From contig CAMLHL010000053.1 in the NCBI GenBank assembly GCA_946479855.1, forward strand, positions 1 through 21,163: 21,163 nucleotides of DNA. Reading direction: 5' to 3'. The stretch comes from an uncultured Pseudomonadota bacterium (lineage in GTDB: Bacteria > Pseudomonadota > Gammaproteobacteria > Burkholderiales > Rhodocyclaceae). This document shows positions 8,122 to 16,807 of this stretch, piece by piece. Position 1 is the stretch's first letter, and each line of letters opens with the position of its first letter. A model generated the notes under the pieces. It was given only the letters and a program-made list of their open reading frames with translations, did not search any database and was not told the DNA's origin. The position numbers were made by a program, and so were the translations under genes.

Positions 8122-10524
8122 ATGACCGACCAACTGAATCTTTTCGACCCGAATGCCCCGCAAGCCGTGACCAGCGAAACCATCCCGCCCCTGCCCGCCG
8201 AAGCGGCCGGCCAGCCACCTGTCGACCTGCCGGATAGCGCCGCCGATCAAGCCGCCGGCTGGCCGCCCGAATTGCCGCCCGTTGCCGGCGGCCCGGCCTC
8301 CGACATTCCCTCGCCGGCCGACTACGCCGCCCGCCGCTACCTCGAATACGCGATGAGCGTCGTCACCGGCCGCGCCCTGCCCTCGGCCGCCGACGGCCAG
8401 AAGCCGGTGCAGCGCCGCATCCTCTACGCGATGCACCGGATGGGCCTGTACAAGAGCCCGCGCCACGTCAAATCGGCGCGGGTGGTCGGCGACGTGATCG
8501 GCAAATACCACCCGCACGGCGATTCCTCGGTCTATGACGCGATGGTGCGCATGGCGCAGGACTGGAGCCTGCGTTACCCGATCGTCGACGGCCAGGGCAA
8601 CTTCGGCTCGCGCGACGGCGACAACGCCGCCGCCATGCGCTACACCGAAGCCCGCCTGACGCCGATCGCCGAACTGCTGCTCGCCGAAATCGACGAAGGC
8701 ACCGTCGACTGGAAGCCCAACTACGACGGCGCCAACGACGAACCGGCGCTGCTCCCGGCCCGCCTGCCCTTCTGCCTGTTGAACGGCGCTTCCGGCATCG
8801 CGGTCGGCATGGCCACCGAAATCCCGGCCCACAACCTGCGCGAAGTGGCCAATGCTGCGGTCAACCTGATCAAAGACCCGAATTTCAGCGAAGACGATGT
8901 GCTGGCACTGATTCCCGGCCCCGATTACCCGGGCGGTGCGCAAATCATCTCGTCGCCTGCGGAAATCGCCGCCACCTACCGCAGCGGACGCGGCAGCCTG
9001 CGCGTGCGCGCCAAGTGGAAAATCGAGAACCTGGCGCGCGGCCAGTGGAAGCTGGTCATCACCGAACTGCCGCCGGGCGTCTCGACGGCCACCGTGATGT
9101 CGGAAATCGAAGCCTGCTCCAACCCGGTGGCCAAGGACAAGGCCGGCAAGAAGGTGTTCACGCCGGAACAGCTGAACCTGAAAGCCGCCTTCCTGTCGGC
9201 CATTTCGGAAAGCGGCGTGCGCGACGAATCGGGCAAGGAACACGCCGTCCGCCTGGTCATCGAGCCGGCCTCGTCGCGCCAGGGCCAGGACGATCTGGTC
9301 CGCCTGCTGCTCGCCCACACCAGCCTGGAAACCAACGCCTCGATCAACCTGACCGTCCTCGGCGTCACCGGCACCCCGCGCCAGGCCTCGCTGTACAGCA
9401 TGATCGCCGAATGGTGCCGCTTCCGGCTGAACACCGTCGAGCGGCGCACCCGTCACCGGCTAACGGCCGCCGAAAAGCGCATCCACATCCTCGAAGGCCG
9501 GCAGGCCATCCTGCTCGACATCGACCGGGTGATCAAGGTCATCCGCGAATCGGACGACCCCAAGGCCGACCTGATCTCCCATTTCAAGCTCTCCGAGATC
9601 CAGGCCGAGGACATCCTGGAAATCCGCCTGCGGCAGTTGGCGCGGCTGGAAGGCATCAAGATCGGCGAGGAACTGGCCAAGCTGCGCGCCGAAGCAGCCG
9701 GGCTGAACAAGCTGCTCGATTCGGAAGCAGCCCTGCGCGCCTGCGTCGCCGCCGAAATCGAGTCCGACGCCAGGAAATATGGCGACGACCGCCGGACGCT
9801 GATCGAAGCCGATACCAAGGTCACGATGTCGGATGCCAAGACCGTCTCCATCGTCGACGAGCCGACCACGCTGATCGTCTCCAAGCACGGCTGGCTGCGC
9901 TCGCGCAGCGGCCACAACATCGACCCGACGCAGCTGAGCTTCCGTTCCGGCGACAGCCTGTTGGCCTGCCTGCCCTGCCGGACGGTCGATACGCTGATCA
10001 TCCTCGACCATCTCGGCCGCGCCTACTCGATCCCCGCCGCCGAGATTCCCGGCGGCAAGGGCGATGGCGTCCCGGCCACCTCGCTGGTCGATTTCCAGGA
10101 TGGCGGCAAGCTCTGCCTGGCGCTCGCCGTCTCGCCGGAAAAGCTCTATCTGGTTGCCGCCGACGGCGGCTACGGCTTCCGCTGCCAGGGCAGCGACTTC
10201 CTGTCGCGCGGCAAGGCCGGCAAGGCTTTCCTGACGCTCGGCGACAACGAATCCCCGGCCCTCCTGATGCCCGCCCCAGCCGCCGGGGAAATCGCCTGCC
10301 TGACCAAGGACGGCCGGGCGCTGGTCTTCAGCATCGAGGAAATCCGCCTGCTCGCCAAGGGCCGTGGCCTCAAGCTGATCGACGCCGCCCCCGGCAAGAC
10401 GGCACTGGAGGAGATCACTCCCGTCGTCGATGGCGTCGCCGGCAAGCTCAAGGGCGAAAGGCTGGAAAGCTGCCGCGGCAACCGCGGCGGCAAAGGCAAG
10501 CCGATCAAGGTGCCGCGCAAATAG
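8122..10524 (+). CDS. parC: DNA topoisomerase IV subunit A (ParC)
   Basis: The 800-aa breakage-reunion subunit of topoisomerase IV is the partner of ParE. The winged-helix/tower core starts near residue 66, with [14 protein letters not shown] at 91-104 and the quinolone region [15 protein letters not shown], where Ser135 and Asp139 occupy the E. coli Ser80/Glu84 positions. The catalytic tyrosine is Tyr174 in [10 protein letters not shown]. The C-terminus has the six-bladed DNA-wrapping repeats and ends in a basic tail. The first roughly 65 residues are an extension absent from E. coli Par[11 protein letters not shown] followed by a Pro/Ala-rich linker. QLNLF at 4-8 matches the beta-clamp-binding pentapeptide of E. 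coli UmuC. The ATG at 8122 has no obvious Shine-Dalgarno. A strong terminator follows the stop by 25 nt. Confidence 0.95.
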   Translation: MTDQLNLFDPNAPQAVTSETIPPLPAEAAGQPPVDLPDSAADQAAGWPPELPPVAGGPASDIPSPADYAARRYLEYAMSVVTGRALPSAADGQKPVQRRILYAMHRMGLYKSPRHVKSARVVGDVIGKYHPHGDSSVYDAMVRMAQDWSLRYPIVDGQGNFGSRDGDNAAAMRYTEARLTPIAELLLAEIDEGTVDWKPNYDGANDEPALLPARLPFCLLNGASGIAVGMATEIPAHNLREVANAAVNLIKDPNFSEDDVLALIPGPDYPGGAQIISSPAEIAATYRSGRGSLRVRAKWKIENLARGQWKLVITELPPGVSTATVMSEIEACSNPVAKDKAGKKVFTPEQLNLKAAFLSAISESGVRDESGKEHAVRLVIEPASSRQGQDDLVRLLLAHTSLETNASINLTVLGVTGTPRQASLYSMIAEWCRFRLNTVERRTRHRLTAAEKRIHILEGRQAILLDIDRVIKVIRESDDPKADLISHFKLSEIQAEDILEIRLRQLARLEGIKIGEELAKLRAEAAGLNKLLDSEAALRACVAAEIESDARKYGDDRRTLIEADTKVTMSDAKTVSIVDEPTTLIVSKHGWLRSRSGHNIDPTQLSFRSGDSLLACLPCRTVDTLIILDHLGRAYSIPAAEIPGGKGDGVPATSLVDFQDGGKLCLALAVSPEKLYLVAADGGYGFRCQGSDFLSRGKAGKAFLTLGDNESPALLMPAPAAGEIACLTKDGRALVFSIEEIRLLAKGRGLKLIDAAPGKTALEEITPVVDGVAGKLKGERLESCRGNRGGKGKPIKVPRK

Positions 10525-10549
10525 CGCTACTCCTTCGCTACGGTCGACG

Positions 10550-10581
10550 ACAAAACGGGGCAAAAATGCCCCGTTTTGTTT
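10550..10581 (+). terminator. Intrinsic terminator after parC
   Basis: A perfect 13-bp stem (10550-10562 with 10567-10579, ACAAAACGGGGCA arm) and an AAAA loop are followed by a short T run. The stem is flanked by A and T runs, so it could also work from the other strand. Confidence 0.85.
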
Positions 10582-10692
10582 AAGCCGGCCACTAATTTGC
10601 CTCGACTGTAAAAAACCTCACAGCGCCGGAATTCCCTTCCTCCTAGACTAGGCCTCAAGCAGACAGGTTCTGGAGAGAAAGTGGAGTTGGAA

Positions 10693-11004
10693 ATGTCGTT
10701 ATTCACGCCAGCGCAACTGGCCTCGCTCGAAGCGACGGCGACCACCGCGGCGAGTTATCTCGATGCCTGTGACAACGGCAGCAGATTTGTTCGCCTCGAT
10801 CCGATGCATTACCGCACCTGCGGCGAGTTGCTTGCCAAGATTTTCGATCTGGTCGATGCCAGGCAGGCTTTTCCGGAACTGCTGCAGCAGTCGGCGGCCG
10901 CCGCTGAATTGGCCGAATCGATGGAAATCGGCCGCCATATCGCCATCAGCCGTCTCGTCTTCTATCCCGAACTCGCCGCCCTGATCAACCGCATCACCGT
11001 CTGA
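10693..11004 (+). CDS. Hypothetical protein, 103 aa
   Basis: The helical cytoplasmic-looking protein begins MSLFTPAQLASLEATATTAA and ends LVFYPELAALINRITV. It has two cysteines (in LDACD and RTCGE), no signal peptide and no membrane helix. I do not recognise the family. The ATG at 10693 is preferred because GGAG lies 6 nt before it; a GTG at 10681, also with GGAG upstream, would add four residues. The gene is a single transcription unit, isolated by the parC terminator upstream and a two-way terminator downstream that it shares with the convergent phasin gene. A link to PHA metabolism is possible from that position but not shown. Confidence 0.7.
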   Translation: MSLFTPAQLASLEATATTAASYLDACDNGSRFVRLDPMHYRTCGELLAKIFDLVDARQAFPELLQQSAAAAELAESMEIGRHIAISRLVFYPELAALINRITV

Positions 11005-11070
11005 AGCAGGAAACGCACGGCGGGCAAGGGTCGCTCCCGGAGACGCCGTCGCTGATTTCCATCAATGCAA

Positions 11071-11098
11071 AAAAGCCGAGGCAACTGCCTCGGCTTTT
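11071..11098. terminator. Bidirectional intrinsic terminator
   Basis: A 12-bp stem (11071-11082 with 11087-11098, AAAAGCCGAGGC arm) and a 4-nt AACT loop have A's on the left and T's on the right, so it can stop transcription of both the 103-aa gene (plus) and the phasin gene (minus). Confidence 0.9.
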
Positions 11099-11118
11099 CT
11101 TGTGCCAATCCGCGAGGA

Positions 11119-11673
11119 TCAGGCAGCCTTCTTGCCTGCAGCCTTCGGGGCAACCACGTTGGCAGCATTCAAGGTGGCGCTGGTCGCAGCGGCAACGCTG
11201 GCTTCGGCGACTTCGGCAGCCTGCTTGGCCGCCTTGTTCAGGCCTTCGTAGGCTTCGTTGGCGGACTTGATGGCAGTCTTGACAGCAGCAACGGCCACTT
11301 CGGAACCAGCCGGAGCGGAAGCCAGAGCCTTTTCGACCAGGCCGGAAACCTTGGCGTTGGTTTCAGCGACGTGGACTTCGACTTCCTTGGCGATCTTGTC
11401 CTTGGTTTCAGCGGCGATCGAGATCACGTTGCGGGAATATTCCATGCCCTTCTCGATCGACGGGGTCGCCAGTTCCTTCTGCAGGCTGACGAAAGACTGG
11501 ACGTCCTTGGCACCGAGCAGCGAGGTGAAGTTGGAGATGGAAGTTTCGAAAATCGAACGGGCGGTCGCCAGATTCAACAGGGCCAGGCGCTCGATGCCAT
11601 CAAAAGAGGTATTGGCAAAGAACAGGGCAAAGTTAAAGCCGGACTTCGCGAAATCTTCGGGTTTGGTAAACAT
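11119..11673 (-). CDS. phaP: Phasin (PHA granule-associated protein)
   Basis: The 184-aa product begins MFTKPEDFAKSGFNFALFFA and continues GIERLALLNLATARSIFETS, the signature amphipathic start of the phasin_2 family that coats polyhydroxyalkanoate granules. The C-terminal third is Ala/Val/Lys-rich, coiled-coil-like, and ends KAAGKKAA. Phasins control granule size and number at the granule surface. The ATG at 11673 has AGGAG 8 nt upstream; an in-frame start at 11736 would cross the predicted transcription start and is rejected. Expression is probably strong, from a near-consensus promoter at 11743-11770 framed by two repeat sites that look like PhaR operators. Phase and strand are clear; which PhaP paralogue it is cannot be told. 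No PHA synthase gene lies in the window. Confidence 0.93.
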   Translation of the reverse strand: MFTKPEDFAKSGFNFALFFANTSFDGIERLALLNLATARSIFETSISNFTSLLGAKDVQSFVSLQKELATPSIEKGMEYSRNVISIAAETKDKIAKEVEVHVAETNAKVSGLVEKALASAPAGSEVAVAAVKTAIKSANEAYEGLNKAAKQAAEVAEASVAAATSATLNAANVVAPKAAGKKAA

Positions 11674-11719
11674 GGTATTTTCTCCTGGGGTTGGGTGATC
11701 TTTTTGCCGCTCAACAATC

Positions 11720-11736
11720 ATGTTGCACTGCAGCAT
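11720..11736 (-). promoter_or_regulatory. Candidate PhaR operator, downstream site
   Basis: A near-palindrome ATGTTGCA-C-TGCAGCAT (7 of 8 pairs matching) overlaps the predicted phasin transcription start. It contains TGCACTGCAGCAT, repeated as TGCACCGCAGCAT at 11779. TGC-rich repeats are what PhaR-type repressors recognise. Confidence 0.55.
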
Positions 11737-11742
11737 GACTTC

Positions 11743-11770
11743 ATTCTAACCGCAGAATTTATGTTGTCAA
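11743..11770 (-). promoter_or_regulatory. Sigma-70 promoter of the phasin gene
   Basis: On the minus strand, a perfect TTGACA (11765-11770), a 16-nt spacer and TAGAAT (11743-11748) give a near-consensus promoter. The predicted start is near 11736, leaving a leader of about 63 nt before the phasin ATG. Confidence 0.8.
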
Positions 11771-11778
11771 CAAGTTTG

Positions 11779-11791
11779 TGCACCGCAGCAT
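11779..11791 (-). promoter_or_regulatory. Candidate PhaR operator, upstream site
   Basis: TGCACCGCAGCAT is identical in 12 of 13 positions to the site at 11724-11736 and lies 55 bp from it, just upstream of the -35 box. The two sites bracket the promoter. Confidence 0.5.
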
Positions 11792-11825
11792 TTGGCCTGT
11801 ACAAACCTGGCAAACGCCCCCCCGA

Positions 11826-12620
11826 TCAACAGTCTTGCAGGTTCACACCCAGCCTGCTCAAGACCTCCGACATAGCCTCCGCGGCTCCCAGCGGCAGATA
11901 GTAATCGACGATCTCGCTGAGCTGCGTTCGGGCCGGGTTGATCTCCACGGTCGGGATGCCGCTGGCCGCCGCCAGGATGACGGGCTGCACGATGTAGGGA
12001 AAAATGCTGGAAGTACCTATGCTGAACACGATGTCGAAGCCCTCCTGAAAGGCTTCGATGAAGCGATCCAGTTCATCCTCCGGCAAAGCCTCGCCGAACA
12101 GCACCACCTTCGGCCGCAGCACCGCTCCGCAGGCCGGGCAGCGAGGCGGGACTTCGCGGCAGGACATGTCCGTCACGGCCTCCTCATGGCTACAGGAGGT
12201 ACACATCAGATTCTGCAGGTTGCCGTGAATCTCGATGATCTCGCGGCTCCCGGCCGCCCGGTGCAGGCCATCGACATTCTGGGTAAATACCATGACCCGC
12301 TCAAGCCGGTGTTCGAGGCAGGCAATCGCCCGATGCGCCGCATTCGGCTGGGCGCCGCGGCAGTTTTCCTCGATCTGGATCAGGTATTTCCAGGTAATGT
12401 CCGGGCGTATGGCAAATACCTCGCCGGACAGGGCATCCTCGATATGCAACCCCTCCGCCGTGATTTCGCTGTCGTACAGGCCACCTACCCCCCGGTAGGT
12501 CGGCAGACCGGAGTCGGCCGAGATGCCCGCCCCGGTAATGAACAATACCCGCCGGGCATGCTTCAGATGCCCGGCTACCGCATCCAGAAGCGTATCCAGG
12601 GAAGAAGCTCCGGTCAGCAT
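11826..12620 (-). CDS. Sir2-family NAD-dependent protein deacylase
   Basis: The 264-aa sirtuin removes acyl groups from lysines, consuming NAD+. Motifs appear in order: GAGISADSGLPTYRG from 30 (NAD site), TQNVDGLH at 113-120, catalytic His132 in EIHGN, zinc cysteines C140/C143 and C161/C164, GTSSIFP at about 202, and the NP of VEINPA. The Tyr-x-x-Arg pair of CobB and SIRT5 that marks desuccinylases is not seen in the corresponding helix (DITWKYLIQIEE), so a deacetylase-like preference is inferred. The ATG at 12620 lies 6 nt after the stop of the FliL-like gene and has only a weak GAG-type ribosome site. The two genes are surely one operon. Metabolic-enzyme regulation is the usual bacterial role. 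Confidence 0.92.
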   Translation of the reverse strand: MLTGASSLDTLLDAVAGHLKHARRVLFITGAGISADSGLPTYRGVGGLYDSEITAEGLHIEDALSGEVFAIRPDITWKYLIQIEENCRGAQPNAAHRAIACLEHRLERVMVFTQNVDGLHRAAGSREIIEIHGNLQNLMCTSCSHEEAVTDMSCREVPPRCPACGAVLRPKVVLFGEALPEDELDRFIEAFQEGFDIVFSIGTSSIFPYIVQPVILAAASGIPTVEINPARTQLSEIVDYYLPLGAAEAMSEVLSRLGVNLQDC

Positions 12621-12626
12621 CCGCTC

Positions 12627-13028
12627 TTACTGAATCAGAAACTTGGTAAACAGCACATCCTTGATGCCGCTTTCCTCGTCTTCGTGAATGGCGTGATTAC
12701 CCAATTTGATGATTTCCGCGATCAACGCCTTCTTGCCGGCCAGAGTCCGCAGCGTGGCGGCGTCCTTGCCGGAAAGCAGCAGGATGATCTCATGCTGAAT
12801 CTTCGGCTTGTAGCTCGCAAGGAGATGCTCTACCTCGGGCGTCTTTCCCTCGAAGATCAGGCCGAACTGGACATAGCTCTCCGTACCCAGGTTCACCGTG
12901 AAAACCATCGGCTCGGGTGCCCCGCCGCCGCCGTGATCGTTGGCCAGCAGCGGCTGCGGCGAGAGCAGCGCGAGGATCATGGCCAGCAGCGCCACGAAGG
13001 CATTCACACCCCGGAAAAAGACATTCAT
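12627..13028 (-). CDS. Orphan FliL-domain protein
   Basis: The 133-aa product has a hydrophobic N-terminus (about 8-28, ending PQPLLA), which is either a cleavable signal or an anchor. A Gly-rich linker (HGGGG) and a FliL domain at about 41-133 follow. Diagnostic parts are FTVNLG at 43-48, IILLLSGKDAATLRT at 81-95, LIAEI at 102-106, and the terminal GIKDVLFTKFLIQ, which parallels DVLYTAF in E. coli FliL. FliL surrounds the flagellar stator in the periplasm and inner membrane. Here no flagellar gene is nearby, and the partner gene is a sirtuin 6 nt downstream. The ATG at 13028 gives a normal export signal; upstream starts add 30 unlikely residues. It could be a second FliL paralogue with another role. 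Confidence 0.82.
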   Translation of the reverse strand: MNVFFRGVNAFVALLAMILALLSPQPLLANDHGGGGAPEPMVFTVNLGTESYVQFGLIFEGKTPEVEHLLASYKPKIQHEIILLLSGKDAATLRTLAGKKALIAEIIKLGNHAIHEDEESGIKDVLFTKFLIQ

Positions 13029-13065
13029 AACGGTCCCAAGAACAAAAAGCCGATCGGATGACAGA

Positions 13066-13082
13066 GGTCTCGCCTGGAGACC
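13066..13082. promoter_or_regulatory. Inverted repeat GGTCTC-N5-GAGACC, candidate SUF operator
   Basis: A perfect 6-bp inverted repeat with a 5-bp spacer ends 8 bp before the candidate -10 TATACT, so it covers the place of a -35 box. It lies between the divergent FliL-like and sufB genes and does not resemble the IscR type 1 or type 2 consensus as I know them. Confidence 0.4.
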
Positions 13083-13090
13083 CCGGGCTT

Positions 13091-13096
13091 TATACT
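13091..13096 (+). promoter_or_regulatory. Possible -10 element of the SUF operon
   Basis: TATACT is a good -10 hexamer about 170 nt before sufB. No -35 match is visible at 16-18 nt, which would fit an activator-dependent or repressed promoter. Confidence 0.35.
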
Positions 13097-13190
13097 GCCT
13101 GAAAATGAAAAAAGCCACTACGCAGCAGGCGATCCAATAAGCTTTGAGGAGCGGCCTCAGGCATCTCGATCCGGAACCGATACCGGGAAG

Positions 13191-13221
13191 CAGGCGGGCC
13201 AGCGGTCATCGGGCCGGCCTG
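13191..13221 (+). repeat. GC-rich hairpin in the sufB leader
   Basis: CAGGCGGGCC (13191-13200) and GGCCGGCCTG (13212-13221) pair in 9 of 10 positions around an 11-nt loop, about 34 nt before the sufB ribosome site. It may fold in the mRNA. No known riboswitch class is recognised. Confidence 0.3.
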
Positions 13222-13266
13222 AACGATGGCAAAAGGCGCCGGTCCAACCTGCAAAGGAGGTATCCG

Positions 13267-14715
<1,449 letters not shown>

Positions 14716-14729
14716 AGGGGACCACAATC

Positions 14730-15497
14730 ATGCTCGACATCCACAACCTGCACGTCAGCGTCGACGGCCAGCCCATCCTCAAGGGGCTGGACCTCAGCAT
14801 CAAGGCCGGGGAAGTCCATGCCATCATGGGGCCCAATGGTTCGGGAAAAAGCACGTTGGCCCATGTTTTGGCCGGCCGGACCGGTTATGTCGTGACAGCC
14901 GGGGAAGTACTGTATCAGGGCCGCAACCTGCTCGACATGGCGGCGGAAGACAGGGCCCGGCAAGGAATTTTTCTTGCCTTCCAGTATCCGGTGGAAATTC
15001 CCGGCGTCACCAACGTCTATTTTCTCAAGGCCGCCCTCAATGCCATGCGCCGCCACAACGGCCAGGCGGAGCTCGATGCCATCGATTTCCTCAGCCTGAT
15101 CCGGCGCAAGCTCAAACAGCTGGGCATGGACGAGAGCCTCCTTTACCGGCCGGTTAATGAAGGTTTTTCCGGCGGGGAGAAAAAACGCAACGAAATCCTG
15201 CAAATGGCGCTGCTCGAACCCACCCTGGCCCTCCTCGACGAAAGCGATTCCGGCCTCGACATCGATGCCCTGAAAGTGGTGGCGGACGGCATCAACGGCT
15301 TGCGCAGCCCGCAGCGGGCCATTGTTCTAGTCACCCATTACCAGCGCCTGCTTGACTACGTGGTGCCCGACCAGGTTCATGTCCTGGCCGATGGCCGGAT
15401 TGCCCGCTCCGGTAGCCGGGAACTGGCCATCGAACTGGAACGAACGGGCTATGGCAAGCCGGTCGATGCCCCCGGACCAGTAGCGACCATGCCATGA
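14730..15497 (+). CDS. sufC: Fe-S assembly ATPase SufC
   Basis: The 255-aa cytoplasmic ABC ATPase drives conformational change in SufBC2D. Walker A is GPNGSGKST at 34-42, the Q-loop is Q85 in [13 protein letters not shown], the signature is [11 protein letters not shown] at 146-156, Walker B is LALLDE at 166-171 followed by SDSGLD, and the switch histidine is His203 in [18 protein letters not shown] and [11 protein letters not shown] are specific to SufC among ABC proteins. Length is normal. A short ribosome site (AAAGGGG) precedes the ATG. The stop overlaps the sufD start by 4 bp (ATGA), implying translational coupling. Confidence 0.97.
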   Translation: MLDIHNLHVSVDGQPILKGLDLSIKAGEVHAIMGPNGSGKSTLAHVLAGRTGYVVTAGEVLYQGRNLLDMAAEDRARQGIFLAFQYPVEIPGVTNVYFLKAALNAMRRHNGQAELDAIDFLSLIRRKLKQLGMDESLLYRPVNEGFSGGEKKRNEILQMALLEPTLALLDESDSGLDIDALKVVADGINGLRSPQRAIVLVTHYQRLLDYVVPDQVHVLADGRIARSGSRELAIELERTGYGKPVDAPGPVATMP

Positions 15498-16798
15498 ACG
15501 CACGTCAAACCGCCGCCGACAACTATCTCGGCGCTTTCCAGCAACTTTCCAGCACCTTGCCCGGGCAGCAACTGGACTGGCTGCGCCAGAGCCGGGCCGA
15601 GGCGATCGGGCGTTTCGCCCAGCAGGGTTTTCCGACCTTGCACAGCGAGGAATGGAAATACACGAGCGTATCGGCCATCGAGAACGGCCGCTTCAACGTG
15701 CAGCCAGCCGCCGCCGGCCACGCGCTGAACGGACTGGTCGACCGCCATGCCCTGCCGGACAGTCATTTGCTGGTATTCGTCAATGGCCGCCTGGACAGCG
15801 CATTGTCTCGCCCGGGCCGCCTGCCGGCCGATATGCAGTTGAGCAGCCTCGGGGATCGCCTCGATCAGGCGCCGGATGATCTGGAAGAGTTGCTGGCCAC
15901 CTACCCGCCATCGTCCGCCTTTGCCGACCTTAACCTGGCCCTGATGAGCGATGGCGCCTATCTTCGCCTGCCGCCGGGGTGCATCCTCAAGGCACCGCTG
16001 CAGCTCCTGTTCATCGCCAGCGAAGCCAACCTGGCGATCCAGCCGCGCAATCTGCTGCTGGCGGGTGCCGGCAGTTCGGCCTGCATCGTCGAACACCATG
16101 TGGCAGCGGACGAAATCGGCTATTTCACCAATGCGGTCACCGATATCGTGCTCGATAACGACGCCGTGATCGAACATCACAAGCTGCAACAGGAAAGCCC
16201 CAAGGCATTTCATATTGCTACGGTCAACGTCTCCCAGGCGGCAAAAAGCCGCTTTACATCCAGCTCCTTCGCGCTCGGCGCCCGCCTCGCCCGGATCGGC
16301 ATCACGGTCAAACTGCAGGCCGAGGACGCCCGCTGCGACCTGGATGGCCTCTACCTGACCGACGGTCGCCAGCATGTCGACCACCACACCCGCATCGACC
16401 ACCTGCAACCTCGGTGCACCAGCCGGGAACACTACAAAGGCATCCTCAACGGGGCGTCGCGGGCAGTATTCAACGGCCGCGTGATAGTGCATCCCGATGC
16501 CCAGGGCAGCGATGCCTTGCAGACCAACCACAACCTGCTGCTCTCGGAAAATGTCGAAATCGACACCAAGCCGCAGCTCGAAATCTGGGCTGACGACGTC
16601 AAGTGCAGCCATGGCGCCACTGTCGGTCAACTGGACGAGGAGCAGGTGTTCTATTTGTGCTCCCGGGGGATCGGGCAGCCAGCAGCCCGGGCCATGCTGA
16701 CCCGGGCCTTTGCGATGGAAATCGTCAATCGCGTCAGCCTTTTGTCGCTGCAGGACAAGCTCGATGCGTTGCTGCAGGCCAAACTGTCGCAGCCGTGA
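15494..16798 (+). CDS. sufD: Fe-S assembly protein SufD
   Basis: The 434-aa SufB paralogue completes SufBC2D. The N-terminal part has [17 protein letters not shown], the usual SufD opening motif. The beta-helix core ends in [20 protein letters not shown], where His373 matches E. coli SufD His360, the residue paired with SufB for cluster ligation. The C-terminal helix has [22 protein letters not shown]. The start at 15494 overlaps the sufC stop (ATGA). The next gene, sufS, follows after 9 nt. All features expected for a functional SufD are present. Confidence 0.95.
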   Translation: MNARQTAADNYLGAFQQLSSTLPGQQLDWLRQSRAEAIGRFAQQGFPTLHSEEWKYTSVSAIENGRFNVQPAAAGHALNGLVDRHALPDSHLLVFVNGRLDSALSRPGRLPADMQLSSLGDRLDQAPDDLEELLATYPPSSAFADLNLALMSDGAYLRLPPGCILKAPLQLLFIASEANLAIQPRNLLLAGAGSSACIVEHHVAADEIGYFTNAVTDIVLDNDAVIEHHKLQQESPKAFHIATVNVSQAAKSRFTSSSFALGARLARIGITVKLQAEDARCDLDGLYLTDGRQHVDHHTRIDHLQPRCTSREHYKGILNGASRAVFNGRVIVHPDAQGSDALQTNHNLLLSENVEIDTKPQLEIWADDVKCSHGATVGQLDEEQVFYLCSRGIGQPAARAMLTRAFAMEIVNRVSLLSLQDKLDALLQAKLSQP

Positions 16799-16807
16799 GG
16801 AGATCGC

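Noticed and set aside
7900..9456. Long 518-codon open frame on the minus strand opposite parC
   Set aside because: Its translation is rich in Gly, Arg, His, Asp and Val with no motifs; it is the antisense shadow of high-GC parC codons.
11778..13061. 427-codon plus-strand frame opposite Sir2 and the FliL-like gene
   Set aside because: Low-complexity antisense shadow; the minus strand has intact Sir2 and FliL motifs.
13144..13266. Upstream extension of SufB from a TTG at 13144
   Set aside because: A near-perfect Shine-Dalgarno sits 6 nt before the ATG at 13267, and the family starts there; the extra 41 residues are Arg/Pro-rich and unlike SufB.
15449..16630. 393-codon minus-strand frame opposite sufD
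   Set aside because: Antisense shadow of sufD, without a ribosome site or recognisable domain.
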